Shown here piece after piece: positions 1-10,093 of a stretch of 64,000 bases of DNA. This stretch comes from Antedon mediterranea (lineage: Eukaryota > Echinodermata > Crinoidea > Comatulida > Antedonidae). A program made the translations under genes and the position numbers. The stretch covers positions 33,251,304 to 33,315,303 of the forward strand of contig NC_092671.1 of assembly GCF_964355755.1 (NCBI RefSeq), given 5' to 3'. A model generated the notes under the pieces. The model was given only the letters and a program-made list of their open reading frames with translations, ran no database searches and was not told where the DNA came from. Each line of letters opens with the position of its first letter. Positions within the stretch are counted from its first letter, which is position 1.

Positions 1-27
1 AAATTAAGTCCAAAATAAAAAAAAAAT

Positions 28-320
28 GATTAGATTATTCTGATATCAATTCTAATGTTATCTGTGGTTATTTTGAGATCATCTGAAATTATCATGTTGT
101 TATTCCCAGATAATACTCTGAAATCATTCTTTTATTATCCTGAGCTTATTCTGAATTTTTTTCCGAAATCATTCTGAAATTTTTCTGAAAATCATATGAG
201 CTTATTCTGATGTTTTTCTGATATCTTTCGGGTTTATTCTGAGACTATTCTAGAAAATCAAATGAGATTATACTGAAATTATTCTAACGAATCAGAGAGA
301 TTATTATTCTGAGATAATAT
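28..320. repeat. Degenerate ATTCTGA-type tandem repeat
   Basis: The motif ATTCTGA, with variants such as ATTATTCTGAGAT, recurs every 10 to 25 bases across the block. The copies have drifted and the spacing is irregular, so this is an old simple repeat. It lies directly before the acceptor of the PAN exon, so it is probably intronic. No coding potential is seen. Confidence 0.6.
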
Positions 321-368
321 CGTTTTGATAATATACATTTTTATATATAATGTTTATATAATATGTAG

Positions 369-637
369 GAACAACTCAATACTCATGGAGAACCAATCGA
401 ATGGAACTTAAAAAGAAAAATTACGCTTTAGTTGGACACATGAGGTATAGATTGTACGCACCGACTATTACGCGTTGCGCACATCTGTGTTTGAGCACAA
501 TTAAGAAAGAGGGAGTGTGCAAATCTGTCAACTACGATATTTACAACAAAACATGTGATTTGAACGATGATGTGCAATTAGGAAATGAAAATGATTTGAT
601 AGCAACACCTTTTGTTAACTACTACGAAATAACAATC
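369..637 (+). CDS. PAN/apple-domain exon of a PAN-Link protein (partial gene)
   Basis: Internal exon bounded by an acceptor (AG at 367-368) and a GTAAGT donor (638-643). It opens with two bases of a split codon and ends in phase 0. About 89 residues form a PAN/apple-like domain: an ALVGH start, the pattern RCAHLC, then CKSVNYD and KTCDLND, and a closing FVNYYE. The spacing of these cysteines and the late 'NYD...CxLN...YYE' pattern are typical of PAN_1 domains, which bind proteins or carbohydrates outside the cell. The ATG at 401 is internal to the exon and is unlikely to be a start. Signal-peptide exons would lie before the window. The donor phase matches the acceptor of the Link exon at 2357, so I infer one gene. 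Reading on past the donor gives only a few residues before a stop, which supports the splice. Confidence 0.72.
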
Positions 638-1201
638 GTAAGTACACCAGATTTCTAACTGACTTGCAATAGGCAATTAGATATTACCTCATGACAGCTA
701 CATAATCGGGTGTGGTAATATGTCTTTTCAATATATTTGTTTGCGCCCGAACTAACCATAAGAGGAATTTTCCGAATGTCGAGCTCTCTCGTGTTGTATT
801 TTTAAACATTTATGCAACTACATCCAACAGCGATATCGCCAATTACAGATGCCGTATATTGAATTTTTTTTATTGATCACTTTATTTCAAAATAAATATT
901 CCATTATTCTAAAAACAAAACAAAATACAAATCGGAAAATCACACTAAAATAGGATTTTTCCCACTTAGTGAAAAAATTTGAATATCGTAACCAGATAGG
1001 TCGTAGTACACCTAACAAGATCATTTTCAACTGTTAATCTAAAATCATAGACTTGCGTACATGCTCATAGAAAGAGGAATTGTTATTAGCACTACAGTAT
1101 ATCACAAATACATAACAAAAAGTACAAAATTAAATAATAGTACTAATATTAATATCATTATTTTCCTCCATTTAATAAAATAAAAAAAACAGCCTGAGTA
1201 G

Positions 1202-1440
1202 ATCATTGTAAATCTATGTTTTACTATTTACTATAAAAACAAATCATATTGATTCAAATCCTTCAAACAATGACATATTTTCTTCATTGCTTTTTATGTT
1301 TTATTGCTCCATGTCATGTTCTTTGATACATTTTTGCTAGTAAGTGCGTGAATTACCCACAGGAGGATCTAAATAGTGTGAAATCATTAAGGCGTCATGG
1401 CCAATAGGACCCTGGTAAATCTTTAAATAAAATTGAAACA
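1202..1440 (+). pseudogene. Decayed duplicate of the Link-exon 5' end
   Basis: This block matches, with many changes, the intron end and first ~90 bases of the intact exon at 2357. Shared landmarks in the same order are TAATCTATGTTTT, CATATTGATTC, the AAACAATGA stretch, then GTGAATTAC(C/T)CACA and AGGCGTCA. In the exon these last two encode the start of the first Link module. Here the frame is broken by an in-frame stop after the motif and the match fades after about 90 exon bases. The relict and the intact copy flank a dispersed repeat, so a local duplication probably preceded or accompanied that insertion. Confidence 0.6.
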
Positions 1441-1450
1441 GCCTAAGAAA

Positions 1451-2210
1451 CAAGGCCAACAGCCATTAAGTCGCGTGCTACAATGCATAGTGATACCGGA
1501 CCGACAAACAGACCGACAGACCGACAGACAGAAAGACCGACCGACCGACATAGTGAACTATACTGACCGAAATTACTGAACATGTTTAAAAATGTTGAAA
1601 TGTTTAAAAACATTTATTTTTTTAAAATTTACACGTGCGTAGCCTGTCACTTTCGACGTGCTCGTATAACGTAATTTCGAGTTGAAAAGTAAGTCAAGAA
1701 AACAGAAATCGGGCAAAAAGAGTGCGCAATAACATTTAACTCATGGCAATTTTGTAAACGCTTAAAATTGCCTGAAATGTACTCTTATTTCATCGAAAAT
1801 AAATTTTGAAAATGTTAAGCGCGCGTACGCATGCGTTACATGCGCTACGCACGTAATTGTACTGCCATATGATGATTTATGCCCTGAAATTTATGAGTAC
1901 CAAATTTTATTTAATTGTGATTCATGGTTGTGAAGATATGATTACAAACGTGATTTCGTTAAATCGTGCGTAGACCGCGTAATTTTTTATTGCGCACCGT
2001 GAAAACATAACCACATTGATTCCTGGCCATAAGGAATATACTGTGAAAAATTGACCTAGCTAGATTAAACTGATATCAAGATAAGGTCAGAAAGCGATAA
2101 AACGCATAGCGATACCGGACCGACAGACAGACAGACCGACAGACAGACGGACAGACAGACAGACCGACCGACCGACATAGTGAACTATAGAGTCGCTTCC
2201 ACGCGACTAA
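1451..2210. mobile_element. Dispersed CCGAC-rich repeat, copy 1
   Basis: A ~0.75-kb element starts with CAAGGCCA and carries a (GACCGACA)n-type block near each end, each followed by CATAGTGAACTATA. Its core, from about 1697 to 2090, is nearly identical to 20398-20800 elsewhere in the window and includes the run GCGCGTACGCATGCG. The right end has a short hairpin, AGTCGC...GCGACT, followed by TAA. No ORF is present, so it is non-autonomous. The layout of core plus ACCG-type microsatellite recalls the pearl and Helentron-associated elements described from bivalves and sea urchins. That assignment is inference; the two-copy repeat itself is directly visible. Confidence 0.65.
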
Positions 2211-2356
2211 AAATTATAACGATTTTTGTAATCTATGTTTTTTAACTGGTTCAAGTTTTTAAAATATAAATTATATTGATTCACAACCAAACAATGAAAT
2301 GATTTTTCTTTGTCGTCTTTTTCTTTTTCATTACTCCCACTAATTATTCTTAATAG

Positions 2357-3268
2357 GTTCTTCGACATAACAAACTGTTGATTGTGAGAAAGAACGTGAA
2401 TTACTCACAAGCTCTAAAAGAGTGCGAACTCCTTGAGGCGTCACTGTCAAGTTACGAGACTTTGGCAACTGTGGCAAATGATGGTGATCTGCCTTGTGTT
2501 CCTGGTTGGCTTGCAAATGGTGAGATACTGTTCACAGACATCGATGATTCTTGTGAACTAAAACCTGTATCCAATAGGTATAATATATATCCTGAGCGAT
2601 CGTCAGTTTTTACTGCATGTTACTGTATCATAGCAGGTGTTTTAGCAAATTCCAATGTTTCTTCAATCACACTCTTGAGGTTAACTGGAGATGCATATGG
2701 GAAGCTGACATACGAAAGGGCAATATCTCGCTGTTTCGAAGAGTTCGGAGGTCATCTTTCAGGACTTTCAGAAGTAATAGAAGTTGGTCACTCTGGAGGC
2801 AATATCTGTGACTTCTACGTTGAATCATGGCTTGCTAACTGGTTAATGTGGACGCCATTGCCAGTGCCAATTGAATGTTGGTTAGAACTTGAGAAAGGGA
2901 ATAGAATCTGGATTCCTGAACACAACGGCACCACTGCCCATGCGCTGTGTACACAATCACCCGCAGGATACCAGGAACCGGATCACTGGCCTACACATCG
3001 GGTTGTCAACATTCGTGGATTAGAACTGTATTCATTGACCTTTTCTGAAGCACTCTACCGATGCAATAGCGTTGGGGGTAACCTGGCAACATACGCACAG
3101 CTTGATACCGCTAGACAAAGCGGTTATGATATGTGCCGCATAGGTTGGATAAGTGATGGCCGCAAAGTATTACCTTCTACATGGGCGCGTCCAAACTGTG
3201 GAAATATCGTTGGCATTGCAATATTTTACCATAACGGAAAACAGTCTGGTTTTTGTCACATCCCATAG
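2357..3268 (+). CDS. Terminal exon with three Link modules
   Basis: The exon follows an AATAG acceptor, starts in phase 0 and ends at a TAG stop at 3266-3268, giving about 303 residues. It holds three consecutive Link (hyaluronan-binding) modules. Counting from the TTG codon at 2378, each has four cysteines: C16/C40/C59/C81, C119/C144/C167/C191 and C229/C253/C274/C293. The third is the clearest: YSLTFSEALYRC, then GGNLATYAQL, GYDMCRIGWISDG and a final GFC. Link modules bind hyaluronan or other glycosaminoglycans outside the cell, as in TSG-6, CD44 and aggrecan; ligand binding here is not shown. The first two modules are divergent, the second lacking the usual GW(L/I)SD motif. With the PAN exon at 369 this suggests a secreted matrix or recognition protein. 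No transmembrane segment or GPI tail is visible after the last module. Confidence 0.82.
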   Translation, partial: VLRHNKLLIVRKNVNYSQALKECELLEASLSSYETLATVANDGDLPCVPGWLANGEILFTDIDDSCELKPVSNRYNIYPERSSVFTACYCIIAGVLANSNVSSITLLRLTGDAYGKLTYERAISRCFEEFGGHLSGLSEVIEVGHSGGNICDFYVESWLANWLMWTPLPVPIECWLELEKGNRIWIPEHNGTTAHALCTQSPAGYQEPDHWPTHRVVNIRGLELYSLTFSEALYRCNSVGGNLATYAQLDTARQSGYDMCRIGWISDGRKVLPSTWARPNCGNIVGIAIFYHNGKQSGFCHIP

Positions 3269-4019
3269 TTTTACATTCATTTTTTTTTTTAAACTAGAGT
3301 ACCGTAATATTAGATATGTAATTTTATTTACTAGAGGGTGAGCTCGCTTCGCTAGTTCCCCCTCTAAGAAGTGTAGACGATGGTTTTTAGAATGATAATA
3401 ACTCGGGTAAAAATATTTTAGAAGGGTTACCATTATTGAAATGCTTATCATCTTACATGATTAATAACATTTTAAAGTATAGTTCATTTGAGGGAGGCGC
3501 TTATTTGATGGATACGTTTAATTTTTTAGTTTAAATAATATGGTAACACATTGAGATAGATGAGGAAGGTATCCAAGGCGGAGATTTGTCCCAAAGTTTG
3601 TCCATTAACTCGCCTATGTCAATTTAGAATTTACCATAAATTATAGATTTAAATGTATCGACAGGTCCGGGAAATACAAGACACTCTGTCTATAAAAAAA
3701 ATTAGAAATAAACAAAATAGGGAATATAATATTTAAAATAAAAGTACAATTTTATATCCAACCGAACACATTCAATCCAATATAATTTAAGTATGTTATT
3801 TATAATAATAAAAAGTCTAACTGTATGCTGTTTTGTCCCACTATTCGTAGAATCTATGGGACTCCTAAAACAGTATTGGGATTAGTTTACGTACTTAGGC
3901 CATATTTTAACTTCGAATCTAAGAGGCGAGGCAGATATAAAACGCCAATATAGATCCCAATGTATTAGAGGTAATGTTTTATGTAGGAAATTTTCATACT
4001 GCTCTAAATCAATCAATTT
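3269..4019. other. 3' flank of the PAN-Link gene, no further gene seen
   Basis: AT-rich sequence after the Link stop codon. An AATAAA at 3707-3712 could serve as the polyadenylation signal, about 440 bases after the stop. I see no other exon or recognisable repeat here. Confidence 0.35.
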
Positions 4020-4024
4020 TTTTT

Positions 4025-4445
4025 TTTTCAGATCATATTGTATTAACATGTACTGTTCTCCTTTATGGTCTAATCATTTTTTAAAAGATATCAACCGACT
4101 TAAAGTTTGTTATAATGATGCTTTCCGGAGGTTGTTGGGATAACCCAGATTTGTTAGTGCGAGGATTTGTTTGTGGAAAACAATATTCCATCATTTTATG
4201 AATATTTGAGGATTTCGACTTACCGATTTCTTACAAGAATAATGAAAAGCGAAAACAGAATGTTAATTTGTATATATAAATATTTGTTGATGGATTCAAA
4301 CATGTACTACAAATGGAGAGAGGCATTATATACCGATAGATAAAAGTTTTGGTCCTCTCTCCTTCATCTTTTTTTTGTAATGTATTATACCATATTATAT
4401 GGACAATAAATAAAAGTTGAATTGAATTGAAATTGAATTGAATAG
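4025..4445 (+). mobile_element. 5'-truncated LINE, 3' end of reverse-transcriptase ORF and tail
   Basis: Plus-strand translation in broken frames gives the C-terminal part of a non-LTR retrotransposon ORF2. The motif RLKVCYNDAFRRLLG (about 4099-4142) is diagnostic of CR1/RTE-like lineages, and is followed by a degraded block matching the usual 'PRF.SA...FV..N...F' pattern. The element ends with an AATAAATAAAAGTTGAATTGA-like tail of short ATTGA repeats around 4405-4445, typical of target-primed reverse transcription. Frameshifts and stops show it is dead. The reverse-transcriptase core and endonuclease are absent through 5' truncation. Confidence 0.75.
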
Positions 4446-4794
4446 CCGAATGGTTTAGCGGCAATTAAAAGGTCCTCATCTCTCAAGAGGCAGCGTTTAA
4501 TCATACGATGTAGTAGTAGTAACACATTACGGGTTAGTGCTATTATAATTATAGATTTAGTATATTTGGAATAATTTAGAATTCTCGTTCACTTTGATTA
4601 TATTACAAAACAAACATTGTGTGGTACCGTATAGTTAATTTATTTTGCTATCGAACTTGTTGTTAATGGTTTAAAATAATACATAGATTTTAATAAAACA
4701 AACATTGTATGATTTAGGATGATAAATAGGTTAATAAAACAGACTAATTGGTTCAACCATTGACTAGACCTGCAGAGCACACAACTAAAGGTTG

Positions 4795-5215
4795 ATCAGA
4801 TTTGATTTAAATTTATTTGGAAAATCATTATAAACAAGAAATAGTTCTTGCAAAAAACGTCTCTCGACTTTTTTTTAACAGTTTTAATTATTATTCTTTC
4901 TTACTTAAATTATGCTTTTTTTTAATTGAAATTCTATTTAATAATTTAAGAAATAATGTTTTTTATAATTGTTTTAAACAATCAGTAGTAAACATTTTGT
5001 GTACGATAAATATAGCCTGAAATGCTCTATTTAATTTTAAAGTACGGCCTATCCGACATTAAACTATTAACATGGATTGGATTTCTGCATATGATTTAGC
5101 TATCAATAAATTAATCAGTCAATCAAATAATCGTGGCCTACTCTGTACAGAACCAAAATAATTATAAACTAAACTGTATTTTGCAGAGGATAGGGGCATT
5201 AATCCTAATGTCGTA
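4795..5215. repeat. Duplicated non-coding block, copy A
   Basis: This block aligns over most of its length with 6645-7085. Shared landmarks are TATTTAATAATTTAAGAAATAATG, AGTAAACATTTTGTGTA versus GGTAAATATTTTGTGTA, AAATATAG(C/T)CTG, GATTTAGCTA and a closing CGTGGCC...CTAC...ACAGAA. The copies differ by substitutions and indels, including a longer TCAATCAAT run in copy B. No coding frame is conserved. Confidence 0.65.
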
Positions 5216-6644
5216 GAGACCCCATACTCCAACATTCAAGTAAATTAAATTTCTGATTTCCCACGACGAACCTCCGCAGTACAACCGCAGACAAACGTAC
5301 TCACTAATCAAACAATATTCGTCATCAATACACACTATTTGCCAACAATATTTACCATAAAGGAATGATTGTTTTGACAATAATTAATCAATGATAAATT
5401 GCGTTGAAAAACGACAACATTGTTTATCTATCTTCTCCCAGACGTGCTTTAGGATTTGAGCATGTTCAGTTCAAGTTTCCAAATACCCATTTTTGCAGCC
5501 TTAGTAAACTAAGCTTCCGCGTGATACAGTGTTTACTAATGCTTCCGTCCTCTTGAATCTGCCTAAGGGTGCGGAGAGAAAATATACGAAGTAACTACTG
5601 ACATTACAGATAAATTACATATTTTACAGGAGATCCCAACAAGCATATTCGCTTATCCATTCTGCTATACTCACATACATAGTTTCTTCAAAATTCGTAA
5701 TTTACCTAATGAATTTAATTTACCTAACCTCTTTTATAATCTAAAATAAGGGATGGGTGGGGTTGTTGCAATTTATGTATGAGCTTTAACAAAGTAGGTG
5801 GAGCTTAGCGTGAAATTCCGTCGTCTTAACTTTTTGAGGACGATAAAGTTGCCATGTTTTTGTTTATGGAGAACGACTAAATAATAAATGCATATATATT
5901 ATATAACCTTCTTAGCGCAAGGTGCGTAACTAATAAAACGGCTATGTTGACTGTATATGATTTTAAGATGAACACAGGATATTCGTCGTCCTCGCCTAAC
6001 CGTCGTGTTTCGTAATGTCCCTATTATCCACGTGTGTGTACTGTAGAGAGAGACACACACAATGTGTTTTCTATGGAATTTCAGAATTAAAAATATCAAG
6101 ATGAAATGCGTATACTAGTTAAAATCACTACAGAATTACCAAGTAGGTTTAGCTCTTAGGGACCATAGAATGTGTTTATAATAAAACCGAATAAGACCTA
6201 TTATTTTTTAATTGTTCATTTTTTTTATCAAACTGTACATAGAGCATCACATTTTACATCCAAAAAGCGACAACATTATTAGCAGAGACGTCTAAATAAT
6301 TGTCTAGCCTACTTGCTCTAGAAATCATCTTAATTGTTTTTCGTTTAATAGTTGAATAATCAATAGGCTCTAACCGGCAATGCGCGACTTACTAATGCAC
6401 TTACCTAATTTCCCCTAATGTTTTTCTGAGTATTAGTAATGAACGCTGAATTGTTGTTATTTATTTCCGTTTTACCAAAAGAAGCCGGCGATTGAGAATT
6501 ATGGCGACAAAGCAATCGAAGAATAATGGCACACAGACAAAACAATATGAAACAAACGTACGGCAAATAAGTCGAATAATCACTACAGTCGAAGAAGGCG
6601 AGAAATATGTAGGCCTACCCGGATCCGATCAAATCAAATCACGG
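5216..6644. other. No gene recognised
   Basis: AT-rich sequence with only short ORFs and no recognisable motif on either strand. A small CT/AC-rich stretch lies near 6040-6062. I see no splice-bounded exon here. Confidence 0.3.
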
Positions 6645-7085
6645 ATCCGGTCAAATCACCTCCTGAACGGAGGTCATATGGCAAAATCATTTACTGTAAA
6701 ATTATCTAACGTAAATTGTAATTTGTGTTCTTTCTTCATTAAATGTTTTTTCTATTGATATTATATTTAATAATTTAAGAAATAATGATTTATTATTTGT
6801 TTTTTTGTTGTTCAGTGGTAAATATTTTGTGTAACGTAAATATAGTCTGGAACTTATATTTAATGTTAAAGCATAGATATTAAATACATAAATGTTTTGA
6901 GCATGTGTAATATGAGCGAATTTTGTTTTCCTGATTTAGCTAATCAATCAATTAATCAATCAATCAATTAAATAATCAATTGTATTTCAGAAAAAAGTCC
7001 GTGGCCGGCCTACTTTACAGAAATAAATATATAATCCTATAACTAAATTGTACTATGCATATTAGGGCCGTTACTCAATGTAAAT
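6645..7085. repeat. Duplicated non-coding block, copy B
   Basis: Second copy of the block at 4795-5215, same orientation, about 1.85 kb away. It contains an expanded (TCAA)n run near 6950-6980. It could be a dispersed repeat family or a local segmental duplication; the window alone cannot decide. Confidence 0.65.
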
Positions 7086-7689
7086 ATCGTATATTGTCTA
7101 TACGAAGTGGATGCGTCATTCACAAATCATTATTAGGGACTTTTAGATGTTTACGTCGACTATGTCGACTGCTATCCTATTACGTTATGATATGTTATGA
7201 TATGCACATGCGCTAGGCGACTGGTACCGTACGTCGGCATTCTTCTTCATTACTCTATAGTTTTGTTTGGTTCTTTATTTCCATTCACAAAAACATACAT
7301 AAATAATCATTACAAAACAAATGAAAATGGAAAGGAAGAATCTCTGAAGCACAGCTTTTAATGCACAAGGTCATAGGCAAACAAAATGTTTAAGAATGCA
7401 AACAATCTTTTTTGTCTTTAGTTTTCTCAGAGAGTAAAATGTAATTGTCAGAAATACCTGTATTAATCCAGAGTATTGCAAAAGTAATTTATTTTTGTGT
7501 TTCATTTCAAAAGTTATAGGATTCTTATGTAACTTAAGAGTCTCGGGTATTTCACGCCAACGTGTAGCTCTTTACTTAATGATTTTTTAGTGGTTCTTTT
7601 AAATTGTGGGTAGAAATGGTGTTTTTGTCGATGGACAACTGAGCATCAAATGAATTTATTTTGAACATGAACAATCGCTGGTAGTAAAT

Positions 7690-7916
7690 TATGAAAAGCT
7701 TTATGCATTACAGAAATTGTATATAGTTTTATTTAATTATAAACTACTACTATTCCACACTTAGCACGAATCCTTTAAGTTTAATGTTTAGTTTAGATCT
7801 TCTTTGATGTATTTTATTTCTCAGTTGATTGTAATCCAACCTTTTCAGCTCTTGCTGCTGGTTGGAATTTGATGTTTTTATACCTTAATAAATAAATAAA
7901 TAAATAAATAAATAAA
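7690..7916 (+). mobile_element. Retroposon 3' tail ending in (AAAT)n
   Basis: A T-rich, stop-filled stretch ends in TTATACC followed by (TAAA)7 at about 7882-7916. This is the form of the 3' end of a non-LTR retrotransposon or SINE inserted in plus orientation. No ORF remains, so the family cannot be named. A second possible retroposon 3' end, on the minus strand, lies near 7260-7330, where AATAAAGAACCAAAC reads on the reverse strand. Confidence 0.4.
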
Positions 7917-7991
7917 AAAGATCAAGTCAGCCGTTAATCAGAAATACTATATAAGGCTGACTGGTAGTCATCAATGTACGTCGGTACTAAT

Positions 7992-8192
7992 ATAACATAT
8001 AATATATACTTGATATTTTATGTTATGTTCCGGACTCCAATAATAATGAAAATACACACTTCAAATATGTATAGTGGTTTTAGATGTTTTATTCTCACTC
8101 CTTTTATATCTACACATGTGCTCCGTCCTATTTATCTTCTTTCTCTGCCGCCCTCTATCGGACGTTATGTCTTGTATATTTGGAGGGTTACA
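7992..8192 (-). repeat. 3' LTR (intact, empty-site copy)
   Basis: Minus strand runs from TGTAACCCTCC to ...ATATGTTAT. It contains a TATAAAAG promoter-like motif and an AATAAAA polyadenylation-like motif a few bases on. It matches the other LTR base for base by eye once the insertion there is removed, so it shows the uninterrupted target site GCTCCGTCC only once. Confidence 0.85.
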
Positions 8193-8210
8193 TTATTCCC
8201 CCTCTCACTG
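8193..8210 (-). other. Polypurine tract of the LTR element
   Basis: The minus strand reads AGTGAGAGGGGGAATAA immediately before the TGTAAC start of the 3' LTR. This is the expected position and composition of the plus-strand primer of an LTR retrotransposon. Confidence 0.75.
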
Positions 8211-9054
8211 AGAAGTGTCCCACTTCTTCAAATTATAGAATAATTACAGTATTATTCGGAACATTAAATTAGTATTTAGAAATCCATATTATGAATAGTT
8301 TGATATAGGTTATTGTAGCAATTGTATATTAATTAACATCAAGTGGACATCTGTGTCAAAGGATTGGTAATTGGTAAACGTGTTTGGTAGGTTTGGTGAT
8401 TGGTAACTTGCTAACTTTATTGGTAGGTGTGGTGATTGGTAAATTGGTAGGTTACTTGGTAACATCTGATTGGTCTCAATCTAAAATAAAAGTCTCTCCG
8501 CCAATTCTACATTCTCCACAAAAAAAAAAAATCTATCACTCTCTGCAACAATAAAATAAAACTCCAATCATATAATATACGAAAACCGTACATCAGCACC
8601 TCTACCTGCAACATATGAACTGCATACGAAACAAAACATTCATTCAAACTCATTCTCTGTCTAAATAACATACGAACAGCGTACCTTATAAACTGACAAT
8701 CAATAAAACATACACATACATACTGTATGAACAGCATACAGTACAGGCCATCTTCAAACATAATCAATAAAAACACAATAAACAATCTCAAAATATTCTG
8801 GAATAATCAGGCTGATGAAAACATATTTTGACTGTAAATGTAGATCGATGACTGAACAGGAACAGGAGGAGGCCCCCAACCACTAACTAAAAACCTGGAT
8901 AAAACAAATCTATTCTACTTTAACAAACACTTGTGCAAAAAAAAATTACGCGCGCGCACGGCAAAATCATACCCTCTGCGTATATCTTGTCCTTATCTGC
9001 ATCCGCGCAAAAAAATGAATAAAGAAATAAACAAATAAAACTTTAGAGTAACCG

Positions 9055-9180
9055 TTACTCTAAAAAACGTTTCGGTAATCTAACAACTCTACCACATCTT
9101 GTGGTTTCAGGAACAGAGCGATGCATTTGTTTGGTATCCTGTTGAATATGAGGTAAATTCTCTTCTTTTGATGTAGCCAT
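9055..9180 (-). pseudogene. C-terminal remnant of LTR-retrotransposon pol
   Basis: A 41-codon open segment ends with TTRCGRVVRLPKRF before a TAA stop. The 'TRxGRxxRxPxRF' ending is characteristic of the C-terminus of the integrase region in Ty3/gypsy-type polyproteins. It sits upstream of the polypurine tract in the right orientation. Everything encoding catalytic functions is missing from the interior. The ATG at 9178-9180 is probably just an internal methionine. The ~850 bases from this stop to the 3' LTR carry repeated TTGGTA motifs (8360-8460) and repeats of the ATACGAACAGCGTAC type (8580-8740). Confidence 0.65.
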
Positions 9181-9563
9181 TGCTAACAATTAAAAATGCA
9201 ACGTGTGTCCATGTACAGTATAAATGAACAGGATCTTAGACACGTGGTTATGGCTGGGCAAGTACAAACACGTCAATCGTTTTAATCTTACACAGTACTC
9301 GAATAATTAATGTCTGTATGTAACTGCAGTAACAAGATGATCGAAGTATGAATGAAATCATATACTGTACCGTTAATTGTAGACAATCGGAAATAAATAA
9401 AATGAAATTCTGACAAGCTGAGTATACTATCCGTACGGCGTATCGGAACGGCTTCACAGACAGCGAACGTACGGCGTAGTCCGTGCTGTGTTGTGTGGCG
9501 TGAATGTTTGGAGTCAGGCTACAGCGATTCGATGTAGTCTTGCCGATGTAAATTACAAGAAAA

Positions 9564-9580
9564 CTGGTCACGACACCAAT
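9564..9580 (-). other. Primer-binding site of the LTR element
   Basis: Directly inside the 5' LTR on the minus strand is ATTGGTGTCGTGACCAG. Its position adjoining the LTR fits a tRNA primer-binding site. I cannot assign the primer tRNA from memory. Confidence 0.55.
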
Positions 9581-9717
9581 ATAACATATAATATATACTT
9601 GATATTTTATGTTATGTTCCGGACTCCAATAATAATGAAAATACACACTTCAAATATGTATAGTGGTTTTAGATGTTTTATTCTCACTCCTTTTATATCT
9701 ACACATGTGCTCCGTCC

Positions 9718-10093
9718 GCGTGTTTTTTTTTTCCAGGACGAACGTGGGCAGAAGTCATGAATAATTCATTACCTTAATTATTTTCTATTATAAAGAATTG
9801 AAAGATAGCTGATCTGCTTCCTAAATATACTAAACCTAACCCTCTAAATAATCTCTCTCAACTATTAAAAAAAACATGTTCATGAAAGACCTCGAACCGA
9901 GGGCTTCAGCGAAATAGGTTAAAGCCTTTACCACTAGACCAAACATTTCGGTTGGCAAACGTTGTTTACACTAATTATTTAATCTCTCTGCATTCTTATA
10001 TAGCGCCCTCTATAATGTTCCCTATTATGTCATAATTAATCATGAATTATTCATGATTTCTGCCCACGTTCGTCCTGGAAAAAAAAATTACGC
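9718..10093. mobile_element. MITE with ~52-bp inverted repeats and 9-bp target duplication
   Basis: Terminal inverted repeats lie at 9718-9769 and 10042-10093. Both begin GCGT, run through a T tract, and share CCAGGACGAACGTGGGCAG and TCATGAATAATTCAT, with only a few differences. Flanking direct repeats GCTCCGTCC (9709-9717 and 10094-10102) form a 9-bp target duplication, and the uninterrupted LTR at 7992 shows the empty site. A 9-bp duplication with long inverted repeats fits Mutator-like elements best; that placement is inference. There is no transposase ORF. The interior contains a tRNA-like segment at 9886-9950. Confidence 0.88.
9886..9950 (-). other. tRNA-like segment with Pol III box A and box B, inside the MITE
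   Basis: The minus strand has a box A match, TGGTCTAGTGG, and about 43 bases downstream a box B-like GGTTCGAGGTC. Order and spacing are those of a tRNA gene's internal promoter. The outer arms do not form a convincing acceptor stem, so it is probably a SINE head or tRNA pseudogene captured by the element and not a functional tRNA. Confidence 0.55.

Noticed and set aside
4446-4500. tRNA-Leu/Ser-like stretch (GCCGAATGGTTTAGC)
   Set aside because: Box A resembles a tRNA, but no box B or acceptor stem follows. It directly follows the LINE tail and could be a fragment of a tRNA gene at the insertion site.
9248-9646. 132-codon minus-strand ORF inside the LTR element
   Set aside because: Spans the LTR/primer-binding-site boundary, has no gag or pol motif, and its end is LTR sequence.
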